Positions 25,552-34,447 of a stretch of 64,000 nucleotides of DNA are shown piece by piece (within the stretch, counting starts at the first letter, position 1; each line of letters starts with the position of its first letter). Source of the stretch: Persicobacter diffluens (GTDB lineage Bacteria > Bacteroidota > Bacteroidia > Cytophagales > Cyclobacteriaceae); the NCBI RefSeq assembly GCF_036244895.1, contig NZ_BQKE01000002.1, positions 744,001-808,000 of the forward strand, written 5' to 3'. A program made the position numbers and the translations under genes. Under the pieces are notes generated by a model. The model was given only the letters and a program-made list of their open reading frames with translations. It made no database searches and was not told the DNA's origin.

Positions 25552-26915
25552 GAGATATGCCCGAAAGTGGTGTTTGAGGGTTGAAAAATAGCGGCAAAAT
25601 TGGTTGATTTAAACGCCAATAAAAAACAAGCCAAAAATTTGCCACCATGAGCGAAATTAATCAAATCCCACCGATTGCGGAAGCAACTCACGATCTATTA
25701 ACAGAGACGATTCGGGCAGGAGCCAAAGAAATCATACGCCTTGCGGTTGAGGCGGAGTTGGAGGAGTATTTAAAGCAATTCCGCGACCTTAAAACTGCTG
25801 ATGGAAAAGCCGCAGTAGTCCGAAATGGTCATTTGCCGGAACGAGAAGTTCAGACAGGTATTGGCCCGGTAACGGTCAGAGTTCCAAAGATTCGTTCCAA
25901 AACAGGAGCCCCGGTTTCTTTCCAATCGGTTCTGGTTCCGCCATATGTTCGAAAATCGAAATCACTGGAGGCTGCGATACCCTGGCTTTATCTCAAGGGT
26001 ATTTCAACGGGGGAAATGAATGATGCTTTAGAAGCGCTCTTAGGCCCCGGAGCCAGCGGTTTGTCTTCCAGCACTATTTCCCGTTTAAAAACAGAATGGG
26101 GAAAGGAATACGATGTCTGGCGAAAAGCCTCTTTAGCGGACAAGAAGTGGGCTTACATTTGGGTTGATGGAATCTACAGTGGTCTAAGGAAGGAAGATGA
26201 TAAACTTTGTGCACTGGTCGTTATTGGAGTTGACAGTCAGGGAAGGAAGCATTTTTTAGCGATTGAAGATGGGGTCAGAGAGTCAAAACAAAGCTGGAAA
26301 GAGGTATTACTCGAACTGAAACACCGCGGTATGAATGCGCCTAAATTAGCGATTGGTGATGGGGCGCTGGGCTTTTGGGCAGCATTGGAAGAAGAATTCC
26401 CTAAAACAAAGGCGCAACGCTGCTGGATGCATAAAACTGGCAATGTTTTGAATTGCTTACCCAAATCGGCTCAACAAAAGGCTAAGGACAAAATCCATCA
26501 AATATGGATGGCCGAAACCAAAGAAGAAGCAGATAAAGCATTTGACTTATTCATAGATACTTATGAGGCAAAGTATCCAAAAGCTGCAATTTGTTTACAA
26601 AAAGACCGTGATGAATTGCTAAATTTTTACGACTTTCCCGCTGAACATTGGCAAAGCATCCGAACCACCAATCCGATAGAGTCCTCTTTTGGGACGATCA
26701 GACATCGTACGAAGCGATCAAAGGGTTGTCTGGATCGGGACGGAATGCTCCATATGATATTCAAACTCGGCATGTGTGCGGAGAAAAACTGGAATCGAAT
26801 ACGGGGCTATAAAACCATTGAAAAAGTAATCAGAGAAGTTAAATTTAAAGACGGCGAAGAGATCAAACAGGCCGCTTAACTTCGACCTCCTGAACACCAC
26901 TTTTGGGCATAGCTC
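25552..26915 (+). mobile_element. Complete IS256-family insertion sequence (1364 bp)
   Basis: The left end GAGATATGCCCGAAAGTGG and the right end, read inverted, GAGCTATGCCCAAAAGTGG form terminal inverted repeats. A 9-bp direct repeat, TATTCAAAG, flanks it at 25543-25551 and 26916-26924, read as the target duplication. The sole gene is the transposase at 25647-26879. It sits 40 bp upstream of the start codon of the 26956 gene. Confidence 0.92.
25647..26879 (+). CDS. IS256-family (mutator type) transposase
   Basis: The 410-residue protein has the family's features in order: RNGHLPEREVQTGIGPVTVR near 65-85, the first catalytic Asp region WVDGIYSGLRKED, the second in LAIGDGALGFWAAL, and the C-terminal catalytic part TTNPIESSFGTIRHRTKRSK. 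Length is normal for IS256 elements. It is intact and lies between intact inverted repeats and a perfect target duplication, so the element could be active. It cuts and inserts the element by DDE chemistry. Confidence 0.95.
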   Translation: MSEINQIPPIAEATHDLLTETIRAGAKEIIRLAVEAELEEYLKQFRDLKTADGKAAVVRNGHLPEREVQTGIGPVTVRVPKIRSKTGAPVSFQSVLVPPYVRKSKSLEAAIPWLYLKGISTGEMNDALEALLGPGASGLSSSTISRLKTEWGKEYDVWRKASLADKKWAYIWVDGIYSGLRKEDDKLCALVVIGVDSQGRKHFLAIEDGVRESKQSWKEVLLELKHRGMNAPKLAIGDGALGFWAALEEEFPKTKAQRCWMHKTGNVLNCLPKSAQQKAKDKIHQIWMAETKEEADKAFDLFIDTYEAKYPKAAICLQKDRDELLNFYDFPAEHWQSIRTTNPIESSFGTIRHRTKRSKGCLDRDGMLHMIFKLGMCAEKNWNRIRGYKTIEKVIREVKFKDGEEIKQAA

Positions 26916-26955
26916 TATTCAAAGCAATACAAACCAAGATTTTAAGAAGAGAATT

Positions 26956-27531
26956 ATGAAATACATTAAGTCACTGTCCTTGGTTATCATATTTTGCAAT
27001 TTACCCTTTCTATCAATCAAAGCACAGCAAAAATATACCAAGTTACAAAAATTGGAAATAAATAACCCAGATTTTAAACAGATAATTAATGACATTTATA
27101 ACTATAGCATTGAACATTCAATAAGTGACACTTTGTACTATGTTAAAATATTACCGATTCAGAGTTTATTTTTCGTAGGAGGGGTTAATATTACCAAAAT
27201 AGATTCTTTAAATGCTTCTCAAATTATTAGAAAAAAGGCTAAAGGGTACTTTTCCTATAAAGATAAGTTTTTCCTTGTTTCAGTCTACGAAGGAGGTGAA
27301 CTCTATGATGATCATTGGCTTTTTATTATGACAGGGGAAGAGAATAATATTCTTTTACCCAAGCCATCCGATCAATTTGAAATTGATGATAATCCGGTAA
27401 ATAATCATTTAACTTGGTGGTACAGGTATTATATTACTGACAACAGATTTGAATTATCTTTTTCAATTGACCATCAAGGAAATGCGTATTATCATATTGA
27501 TTCAATTAGTGTCCCAACGAGTTTGCATTGA
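26956..27531 (+). CDS. Exported protein, unknown function
   Basis: The 191-residue protein has a signal peptide (MKYIKSLSLVIIFCNLPFLS, then IKAQQ). The mature part is a low-GC, Ile/Asn/Lys/Tyr-rich domain (SDTLYYVKILPIQSLFFVGG, DHWLFIMTGEENNILLPKP). I recognise no family. The IS256 element has landed 40 bp before the start codon, so it has separated the gene from its native promoter; transcription may now depend on the IS. The codon use is more AT rich than the PUL genes. Confidence 0.65.
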   Translation: MKYIKSLSLVIIFCNLPFLSIKAQQKYTKLQKLEINNPDFKQIINDIYNYSIEHSISDTLYYVKILPIQSLFFVGGVNITKIDSLNASQIIRKKAKGYFSYKDKFFLVSVYEGGELYDDHWLFIMTGEENNILLPKPSDQFEIDDNPVNNHLTWWYRYYITDNRFELSFSIDHQGNAYYHIDSISVPTSLH

Positions 27532-27764
27532 TTTGAGGGGAAGCCTCACTTTCACCAAATCTACCAGACGGATTAAATCAATAATTCAAAATACTCAAAA
27601 AAGATCCCCCACTGCATGGCATCTTTTTCCTTTTACCCAAGCACAGCTTTCCCCACCCACTCTACCAATAATCAAAGTATCTCTCTTTGACCAAGACAAC
27701 CCTAAACTACGAATCTGAAGCCCTCGAACCACCCCAAGTGCCCAGCACATCCAAAAATTTACCG

Positions 27765-28150
27765 ATAGACTGTTTCCGACGGGTTTTCACCCATCATTGT
27801 TTATTGACAATGGGTTACACCCACCACTATAATCTCTAATCCCTTCAGGAAAGAGGGACCACTTTCCGGAGAATCCTACAATATACCGATCAGTAGGAGG
27901 TGGATTAATGAAAATCACTATCTTTAGATTGTTAATTTCAAAACATCAAATGATCAGTTCCATTTACTTAACCGAATATATCAACAGCATTCATTATCAG
28001 AATTGAAATTATGATTTCCTTCCGGAGGATAAAGACGGTAATACTCAGTCTTCTACCAATTATTCCTAAATTAGGTCGGTGGCCAACGTGGGAAAGAACG
28101 GGAGGCTTCATACGCAAACCCCTTAAGCTGAAGAATTTAATTCTTGAATT
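27765..28150 (+). repeat. Family C hairpin-rich repeat, copy 2
   Basis: This resembles 25066-25500: GACGGGTTTTCACCCATC, an ACAATGGGTTACACCCA dyad, TAATCCCTTCAGGAAAGAGG, ATGAAAATCACTATCTTTAG, ATCAAATGATCAGTTCCAT and GGAGGCTTCATACGCA. It is the longer copy: about 85 bases lie between the ATCAG and the GGTGGCCAACGTGGG blocks. The gap 27532-28287 holds no other supported feature. Confidence 0.6.
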
Positions 28151-28287
28151 TGCTTTGGAATTTTAGAGCCAAATCTGGAAAGTTCATTGATCTAAATTCG
28201 GGTATTATTTATACCAATGTTCTGTAGTGAGAGACCGCAACTATGATAATGAAATACCAATATGAAAACCTTAAAAAACTTTTTTAG

Positions 28288-28725
28288 ATGAAATTACTAT
28301 TTCGTATTACTCTGATAATGGGCATTGGATTTTGGGGTGTACTGTTTTCGATTCATTTCGCTACATTTTTTCTTTTAAATGGTATCGGGGATATATTTAA
28401 CTACCAAAATCCTGAAATTATTTCAATGGAGGTATCCACCAATTCATCATACACAAAAATAAATTATAGTTTTTATAGTGATTCTACCATAATCAACGAA
28501 GAGTATAAAATGGTTAACGAATACTTTTATACTAATAATTTAGATACTATTATTGTAAAGCAAAATTTGGAATTTCCTGATGTAAGCTATATTGAAGGAT
28601 TACCATTAAAACAACGTCAAGCCAAGATTGGCATGATAATATCTTGTATTTTCATAGTATTTTTCCTGATTTTAGGATACGCAAATGGAATAAAAAACTT
28701 ATACAAAAAATACAAGAACATATGA
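28288..28725 (+). CDS. Small two-TM membrane protein (DUF3592-like layout)
   Basis: The 145-residue protein has a first membrane segment at about 5-30 (ITLIMGIGFWGVLFSIHFATF), an extracytoplasmic stretch of about 80 residues (YSFYSDSTIINEEYKMVNEY), and a second segment at about 112-132 (IGMIISCIFIVFFLILGYA) followed by a basic tail. This TM-loop-TM layout resembles DUF3592-type proteins, but the match is by layout only. It is low in GC, as are its neighbours. Confidence 0.55.
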   Translation: MKLLFRITLIMGIGFWGVLFSIHFATFFLLNGIGDIFNYQNPEIISMEVSTNSSYTKINYSFYSDSTIINEEYKMVNEYFYTNNLDTIIVKQNLEFPDVSYIEGLPLKQRQAKIGMIISCIFIVFFLILGYANGIKNLYKKYKNI

Positions 28726-28821
28726 CACCCATTTTTGACCTAAAATATCCGAAAAGGGCTCTCTTCATATGATATCCACTCATATCATTTACACTTTTCC
28801 AAAAAAAGTTATATTATAGTT

Positions 28822-29235
28822 ATGCTTAAAAATATATTGAAAATAAGTTTTTTACTTCTCGTGATTTCATGCACGCCACCAACTAAACACTCTAACAACC
28901 GGATTATAAAAGACTTATACCCAGTGTTTAAAAAATATAATTTACCTTTAAAAGGTTGGAAAATCAATACCAGGCTAGCAAATCACCCATATAATCCGGA
29001 TTTCCAAAATTATGAATGGATGGAATTGGAGAGTGTCTGTGGGGATACCACTTTTGGCTTACTCCTTATTTCAATTCCTGAAAAGTCTATCTTTCTGGTA
29101 GAAGAATACGGAAAGGTGGTGAGTAATGAAAACACTTATTTTAGATTACACTGTGATGAAAACCAAGATACGCTGGAGTGTAAATACATTAAGCAAGGAA
29201 AAAAAGTAATTAACTATGTAAGAGAAGATGAATGA
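28822..29235 (+). CDS. Small lipoprotein, unknown function
   Basis: The 137-residue protein starts MLKNILKISFLLLVISCTPP, with a lipobox-like VISC at 14-17. The mature domain is small and includes YPVFKKYNLPLKGWKINTRL and LLLISIPEKSIFLVEEYGKV. No family is recognised. It ends 242 bp before the cupin gene. The interval 29236-29477 has no supported feature. Confidence 0.6.
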   Translation: MLKNILKISFLLLVISCTPPTKHSNNRIIKDLYPVFKKYNLPLKGWKINTRLANHPYNPDFQNYEWMELESVCGDTTFGLLLISIPEKSIFLVEEYGKVVSNENTYFRLHCDENQDTLECKYIKQGKKVINYVREDE

Positions 29236-29477
29236 TAGAATTGTTTAGTAAAAACAATGGAGTAATGTTCAGAGCCAACCGAATAATCTGAAAATTCTAA
29301 CAAAAAAATGATTCCACTCACCTCAACATCTTTTCTTATAGCTAAACTCCTACTTCCCCACCCTCATATCCCTACACAGCCCACCACTACCACCGAAAAC
29401 AACCCACTACATACCAGCGTTCCACTTCCAAAGGTCATTCCTATTAATAGGAATGGTCATGTAACAAGGAATAGATT

Positions 29478-29921
29478 ATGGAAGCAAAACTGATTAAAAA
29501 ACAGGAAGGCAGAAAGCTCAATGTTATCGGTGATCAGCAGACGATCAAACTGACCGGCAAGGATACTAACGGCCAATTTGCGCTGGTGGAACAATTTAAT
29601 GTGCCCGGAGCGGGCATTCCGCTACATGTACATGAGAATGAAGATGAAGTTTTTCACGTACTCAGTGGGCAGGTGGAAATAACGATTAATGGTGAAACAC
29701 AAATCATGGAAGCAGGTGACATGGTCTTTTGTCCTCGGGGGGCAGCCCATGCTTTTGTAATTGTTGGCGAGGAAAAGGCCAGGGTAATGTTAAGCATATT
29801 CCCAGCGGGATTGGAAAATATGTTTGAGGAATTAGCTCAACTACCTGAGGGCCCGCCTGACTTTGCCAAAGTAACCGAAATTTGTGGGCGATATCAAATC
29901 ACATTTCTTCCTCCGGAATGA
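29478..29921 (+). CDS. Cupin-domain protein
   Basis: The 147-residue single-domain cupin carries the metal-binding motifs: PLHVHENEDEVFHVLSGQVE (His, His, Glu, with a later His) and the second motif GDMVFCPRGAAHAF. Cupins of this type act as small enzymes or sugar-binding sensors; the sequence does not say which. The family-B repeat begins 3 bp after its stop codon. Confidence 0.85.
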   Translation: MEAKLIKKQEGRKLNVIGDQQTIKLTGKDTNGQFALVEQFNVPGAGIPLHVHENEDEVFHVLSGQVEITINGETQIMEAGDMVFCPRGAAHAFVIVGEEKARVMLSIFPAGLENMFEELAQLPEGPPDFAKVTEICGRYQITFLPPE

Positions 29922-29923
29922 GA

Positions 29924-30069
29924 GCGTGTTTAAAAACACACCATCCACCAGCAAATTCAAATTTTTGAAAGCGATTGAGATAATTTCTCAACAATAGCGA
30001 TGCTATTCTTTCAATATACAGGTATCGCTTCTGCACATTATTTCGCTATGAATTTGGGCTTTTAACCCG
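29924..30069 (+). repeat. Family B inverted-repeat element (B-1)
   Basis: The copy begins GCGTGTTTAAAAACACACC, a self-complementary outer arm, and ends GGGCTTTTAACCCGCC. The middle has the family signature TTTCTCAACAATAGCGATGC, then GGTATCGCTTCTGCA. It fills the gap between the cupin gene and the HxlR regulator. Confidence 0.75.
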
Positions 30070-30123
30070 CCTTAGCCCTGAAAGAAAACTTACTGGCAAA
30101 TCCAAAGCGGGTTTGATCTCGGA

Positions 30124-30507
30124 TCACAAACCCGCTTTGATTTCGGTAATCAACGCCTGCCGATCCTGCTGTTCCCGTTCGACCAAACCTTCGGGAACAT
30201 CCAGTCCCTCCTGATATTTATCCGACCAGAGGATCATATCAATAATGATGGGAATCAGGTCTTTGCCCTTTTCGGTCAGGGAATATTCCTTTTTTGTGCG
30301 AAGCTCTTCACAAACTTTGGATACCACAATCCCATTCGCCTCCAATTTTTTCAGGCGGTCAGACAGGATGTTGGTGGCAATTCCCTCTTTAGAAGCGGAG
30401 AATTCCTTGTAAAATTTCTTTCCCTGTAACAAATCACGGATGACTAAAAAGCTCCATTTATCGCCAAACAAATCAAGCAGAAAACTTATCGGACAGTCTG
30501 ATCTCAT
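30124..30507 (-). CDS. HxlR-family winged-helix transcriptional regulator
   Basis: The 127-residue protein matches HxlR regulators: SDCPISFLLDLFGDKWSFLV, then RFKEFS-type FSASKEGIATNILSDRLKKL, and YSLTEKGKDLIPI. The conserved N-terminal Cys, in CPIS, is the redox- or electrophile-reactive position of many members. It is divergent from the SnoaL-like gene, with two palindromes between them, so it likely represses that gene and itself. Confidence 0.93.
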   Translation of the reverse strand: MRSDCPISFLLDLFGDKWSFLVIRDLLQGKKFYKEFSASKEGIATNILSDRLKKLEANGIVVSKVCEELRTKKEYSLTEKGKDLIPIIIDMILWSDKYQEGLDVPEGLVEREQQDRQALITEIKAGL

Positions 30508-30521
30508 ATTTTTGATTTTTA

Positions 30522-30577
30522 TTACTTGTTATTTGCAAGTAAATGATTATCTTTAATTACTTGCTTTTCGCAAGTTA
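30522..30577. promoter_or_regulatory. Twin palindromes, likely HxlR operators
   Basis: TTACTTG-N7-CAAGTAA at 30522-30542 is a perfect dyad. A second, TACTTGC-N5-GCAAGTTA at about 30557-30577, has perfect ACTTGC/GCAAGT arms. Their centres are 35 bp apart, and both lie in the 95-bp divergent gap. This is the layout expected of the operators of the adjoining HxlR protein. Confidence 0.75.
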
Positions 30578-30602
30578 TACTTTTGACCTGAAAAAAAGAA
30601 AT

Positions 30603-31082
30603 ATGGAAAGCCTGAAAATCAACTACGACAAACTTCAAAAAGACCATTGGTCACCACAGGAAAAAGCGAACACCAAACTCCTTGCGGATTTTGTACAAAC
30701 CCTTATGAACGATCACCGGTTTGAGGAAGTGCTGCAACGTTTTGACAACGAAAAATACCGTCAGCATAACCGGGGCATTGCAGATGGTATGCCCGCTTTA
30801 GTGGAATATGTGAAAGGATTTACCAAACGCTTTCCGGACTATACCTATGATGTTAAGCGTATCCATGCGGATGGAGACATGGTGATTTTTCACTCTCAAA
30901 TCACGACCAACAAAAAAGACAGAGGGAATGAACACAAAGGCATCAATTTGACCGATACCTGGCGGGTGGAGAACAATCAGATTGTGGAACACTGGGACAG
31001 CCTGCAACCCATGAATGGCTTCATGAGGTTTTTCTTTTGGCTTACCGGTGGCAAAGTGGCCAATTCAAATGGGGTTTATTAG
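30603..31082 (+). CDS. SnoaL-like / NTF2-fold small protein
   Basis: I prefer the ATG at 30603 (MESLKINYDKL...) because the longer upstream frame runs across the palindromes. This gives 159 residues: FEEVLQRFDNEKYRQHNRGI, EYVKGFTKRFPDYTYDVKRI, HKGINLTDTWRVENNQIVEHWD, a SnoaL-like ester cyclase-type pattern. NTF2-fold proteins of this group are small enzymes or ligand-binders. The divergent HxlR regulator suggests induction by a reactive or toxic compound. The product's substrate is unknown. Confidence 0.8.
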   Translation: MESLKINYDKLQKDHWSPQEKANTKLLADFVQTLMNDHRFEEVLQRFDNEKYRQHNRGIADGMPALVEYVKGFTKRFPDYTYDVKRIHADGDMVIFHSQITTNKKDRGNEHKGINLTDTWRVENNQIVEHWDSLQPMNGFMRFFFWLTGGKVANSNGVY

Positions 31083-31205
31083 CTTATCGAAGCCTAATAT
31101 CTAAAATTCGATTATTAGAAAAAGAGTGGCATTCTTCCTAACCCCAAAATATCGAAATGGCTTGGCGAAGGGATGAAGGCAGAGGCAGCGCCGGTTGTGG
31201 AGCTC

Positions 31206-31256
31206 TTTATTTGCGGGCAGGGCCATGGGCAAAACTCCCCATTGCCCGCAAATAAA
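31206..31256. other. GC-rich intergenic hairpin between convergent genes
   Basis: TTTATTTGCGGGCA (31206-31219) and its complement at 31243-31256 form a perfect 14-bp stem with an inner ATGGG/CCCAT pair. The flanks are GC rich (to about 31300), unlike the neighbouring DNA. It stands between the 3' ends of two convergent genes and may act as a bidirectional terminator or be a mobile palindrome; there is no T-run on either side beyond AAATAAAA. Confidence 0.5.
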
Positions 31257-31343
31257 AGCGACTGCCGCCAGCCCGCCGAGCGGATGCGAGGGCCCCTAAA
31301 ATAATGTCAAATAATAATGATCTGTTGATCGCTTCCCCTCCCT

Positions 31344-32489
31344 TCACAATGTCGCTTCAGATTCCGTCCACCAGTGCTCATGAGTGGGGCCGGACATCTG
31401 AGGAAGGATGATCACTTCCCCGATACGTGGGGTGGCGAGGGGTAGATTCACCAGTTCCGCAGCGGTGGTCACGCGCTCCACAGGATCTGTCCAGCTATGT
31501 GTAGCCAAGGCGAAGGAGCCCCAGTGAATGGGGATGATAAACTTCGCCCCTACTTCTATACTAGCCTGCACCGTTTCTTCGGGCATCATGTGCACATCCC
31601 GCCAAAGTTCATTATACTGTCCACATTCCATGAGGGCCACATCAAAAGGACCGTACTTTTCTCCGATGGCTTTAAAATGACGGCCATAGCCGCCATCTCC
31701 GCTAAAATAGAGTTTGGCGTATGGATTATTGATGATCCAGGATCCCCAAAGCGTAGCAGACTGATCAGTGAGCCCCCTGCCCGACATATGGCGGGATGGA
31801 GTAAAAATAATATTCAGATTTTTAAAAGGCTGCTCCTGCCACCAATCCATTTCGGTGATTTTTTCGGCCGGAATTTCCCATCTTTTCAAATGGCTGCCCA
31901 CGCCCAGAGGCACAAAGAAGTGGTCCGTTTTTGCCTTTAATTCCATGATGGATTCGTAATCTAGGTGGTCGTAATGATCATGGGAAATGATGACGGCATC
32001 AATCTTGGGCAGCTGCTCAATGGTGACGGGCATCTCCGCATTGAAGCGCTTCCGGCCCAGCATAGGGTGTGGCGAAGCATATTGTCCGAAGACGGGATCC
32101 AGCAAAATGACCATGCCCGCGGTCTCAATGATGAAAGAAGAATGCCCCAGCCAAATAATTTGCGTCAGGGAGTCCGGCAGGCTCCCGATGGTTTCCGGCG
32201 ATACTTTTTCCACCTCAATATTATGATCCGGCACAACCGCAGGATCGGGCCGGAAGGTTTCCCTGATCATTTGCTGCAGACTGTGACAGTTCAGTTCCAT
32301 CACAATTTCTTCCTCATTCAGGAATATACCATCCTTATAATGACCGGAATTTCTGTACAATGCCTTTTCTGCCTCACTGATCATTCCTCCGAATTGCGGA
32401 CTGAAATTCATAAATGCCGTTCCTGAAATAAGCACCACCAACACCAGGGCCAATGCCGAAAGAAAAATACGTTTAATAATCACTTTCAT
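31344..32489 (-). CDS. MBL-fold metal-dependent hydrolase (UlaG/NAPE-PLD-like)
   Basis: I start at 32489 (MKVIIKRIFLSALALVLVVL), which gives a membrane anchor or signal and 381 residues. Motifs: SFIIETAGMVILLDPVFGQY, the metal site VIISHDHYDHLD, later GDGGYG, IPIHWGSF. The form resembles UlaG and NAPE-PLD relatives. The protein would sit in the periplasm or be anchored to the inner membrane. Its substrate cannot be read. It is convergent with the SnoaL-like gene. Confidence 0.85.
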   Translation of the reverse strand: MKVIIKRIFLSALALVLVVLISGTAFMNFSPQFGGMISEAEKALYRNSGHYKDGIFLNEEEIVMELNCHSLQQMIRETFRPDPAVVPDHNIEVEKVSPETIGSLPDSLTQIIWLGHSSFIIETAGMVILLDPVFGQYASPHPMLGRKRFNAEMPVTIEQLPKIDAVIISHDHYDHLDYESIMELKAKTDHFFVPLGVGSHLKRWEIPAEKITEMDWWQEQPFKNLNIIFTPSRHMSGRGLTDQSATLWGSWIINNPYAKLYFSGDGGYGRHFKAIGEKYGPFDVALMECGQYNELWRDVHMMPEETVQASIEVGAKFIIPIHWGSFALATHSWTDPVERVTTAAELVNLPLATPRIGEVIILPQMSGPTHEHWWTESEATL

Positions 32490-33052
32490 ATTGAAATAGA
32501 ATTTCGGAATAAAGCGCCCCCTCCCGTGACCGGTTGTAAAGGCCGCCTGCTTTTGTTCCATCCGGATGTGGCCGTTTACCCACTAACATGATGGACTTTA
32601 ATAATTTAACGATTTCATTGAAAGAAGTACCTCTAAAAGGAGAAAATGATCATGTGCTTCTCTCTGACCGCCACAAAGATCGGCGAAAAGCAGACAGGTC
32701 ATATAAACATTTTCGCTGAAGGCTTATACTTTTTGGTGATGGCCTTTCACAAGTTTCTGGTGAAGCGGCCCTTAATAACCCCATAAATTCACTGTTTCTC
32801 TCTTCCCCTTGCTTAACCCTAATTATTCACCGCTAGATTTAGTGATTCATTATAAATTTCTTTAAATCAGGTTGTTATGGTTGATTTTGTCGAATTATCA
32901 ATAGCTCAAATTTGGATATGCTTGCTTTCTCCTCATTCATCTGCTTCGTTGGGAAAAACTCGAAATAGGAAAAATTCCATCATTTTTCCCGCCTAGCAGC
33001 TAAACGAGGATTTTCCGAGTAGAGCGGGTTGTTACCTCCCCGCTCCCTCACA

Positions 33053-33085
33053 GACCCGTACGAGCGGATTTCCCGCATACGGTTC
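33053..33085 (-). ncRNA. Group II intron domain V
   Basis: Read on the minus strand: GAACCGTATGCGGGAAATCC then GCTCGTACGGGTC, a hairpin of the domain V type with a GAAA tetraloop. The catalytic triad AGC of the usual GAGCCGT is AAC here, which is a departure from the consensus. Confidence 0.8.
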
Positions 33086-33088
33086 CTC

Positions 33089-34447
33089 CTAAATTGGTTT
33101 CGCTTTCAGAAAGCTGTGATAGATTTTTGGTTTAAGTAGTGGCCTCCATTCTGTAATTAAGCGATTGTACCGCTCCCAATTCCATGCAGGACGTCCACCT
33201 CTGCGATTTAGCCATTTATGGAGCATACGCCTGACATGGTGATAATAAGCATGCAGACTTCTGCTATTAAAGGTGATTCCATAGTAATTATAGTATCCGC
33301 GTAATTTCAAATTCAATTCATTGATGATTTCATCGAGTTTACGATGCCGGTTTGACTTTATCCAGTCTTGCATTTTAACGAGTGAAAGGTTCAGCTTTTT
33401 ACTCGCTGTTTTTCTTTTCAATATCATTTTTCCGTTGCGACTTTCGCTTAGAAAATGTGTAAATCCCAGAAAATCAAAACCTCTTTCGCCTTCGCCTCTT
33501 TTGCTCTTTAGATTAATGATCTTTGTCTTGTCAGGATGTAATTCAAGATTAAATTTCTCAAATCGCTTTTGCAAAACATTCATTACCCGATCGGCGTCCG
33601 AAGCATTATCAAAACCCAATACAAAATCATCGGCATAACGGACTATAGTACTTTTTCCCTTTAATAATGGCTGTATTTGCTCGGAAAACCATTCATCCAG
33701 TACATAATGCAAATAAATATTACTCAGCAAGGGAGATACTATCCCTCCTTGAGGGGTACCCTCTGTTGGATATTGCAACTGCTCATCCTCCAGTATACCT
33801 GCTTTTAACCATTTATTTAGCGTTCTGCGTATCACGCCATCTTTGACCCGTAAGTCAAGAAATTCACGTAGTTGTGCATGATTGATGCTACCAAAGTAAT
33901 TCTTTATGTCAGCATCAATGATGTAATGCAGTCCGTTAAAGCTTACTTCCCTAAACATATATTCCACAGCTTGATGTGCAGAATATCCATTCCTGAATCC
34001 GAATGAAAAGGCCTTAAATTCCTCTTCATAAATGGGGTTCAGGGTGCGGCGAACACTTTCCTGAAGTATCTTATCTTCAATGGTCGGGATGCCCAATGGG
34101 CGTTTCCCTGATTTTCCCTTGTCGATATAAACCCTGCGTATAGAAGGAGCTCGATACTTCCCCGTTTTAAATTCGGTTAATAGTGCTGGTATGCGAGTTT
34201 CAGATTCAAGATTGTAATGATACCAACATTTGCCATCCACGCCCGGACTACTATTCTTGTTCAGGCTGTGAAAACAATCTGTTAGCATATTTTCGTCTAT
34301 GAACTGGCTTACATTCGTCAATGCAGTGTTCTTGTGTTTTCTTGCTCGTGCTGCTATCTCTAATTCTACTGTTGACATCTTTTTAGTTGCATCCGGTGCT
34401 TGTTTTAATGTTTCTAAATTATCGACCCAATTTAAGGCATCCCCCAA
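33089..34447 (-). CDS. ltrA: Group II intron reverse transcriptase/maturase
   Basis: The 452-residue protein has RT motifs: SPGVDG near 66-72, RPLGIPTIEDKILQE, the fingers-palm FGFRNGYSAHQA, the catalytic YADD at 271-274, and DFLGFTHF. A maturase X domain follows near 370-400 (LNLKLRGYYNYYGI). No HNH endonuclease domain is present after the maturase region, as in several bacterial classes that use nascent strands as primers. The start may be at 34378 (MSTVELEIAARA). Confidence 0.93.
   Translation of the reverse strand: MGDALNWVDNLETLKQAPDATKKMSTVELEIAARARKHKNTALTNVSQFIDENMLTDCFHSLNKNSSPGVDGKCWYHYNLESETRIPALLTEFKTGKYRAPSIRRVYIDKGKSGKRPLGIPTIEDKILQESVRRTLNPIYEEEFKAFSFGFRNGYSAHQAVEYMFREVSFNGLHYIIDADIKNYFGSINHAQLREFLDLRVKDGVIRRTLNKWLKAGILEDEQLQYPTEGTPQGGIVSPLLSNIYLHYVLDEWFSEQIQPLLKGKSTIVRYADDFVLGFDNASDADRVMNVLQKRFEKFNLELHPDKTKIINLKSKRGEGERGFDFLGFTHFLSESRNGKMILKRKTASKKLNLSLVKMQDWIKSNRHRKLDEIINELNLKLRGYYNYYGITFNSRSLHAYYHHVRRMLHKWLNRRGGRPAWNWERYNRLITEWRPLLKPKIYHSFLKAKPI

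Noticed and set aside
29308..29493. 61-codon ORF before the cupin gene
   Set aside because: It is Pro/Thr-rich without signal or family, overlaps the cupin start, and lacks support.
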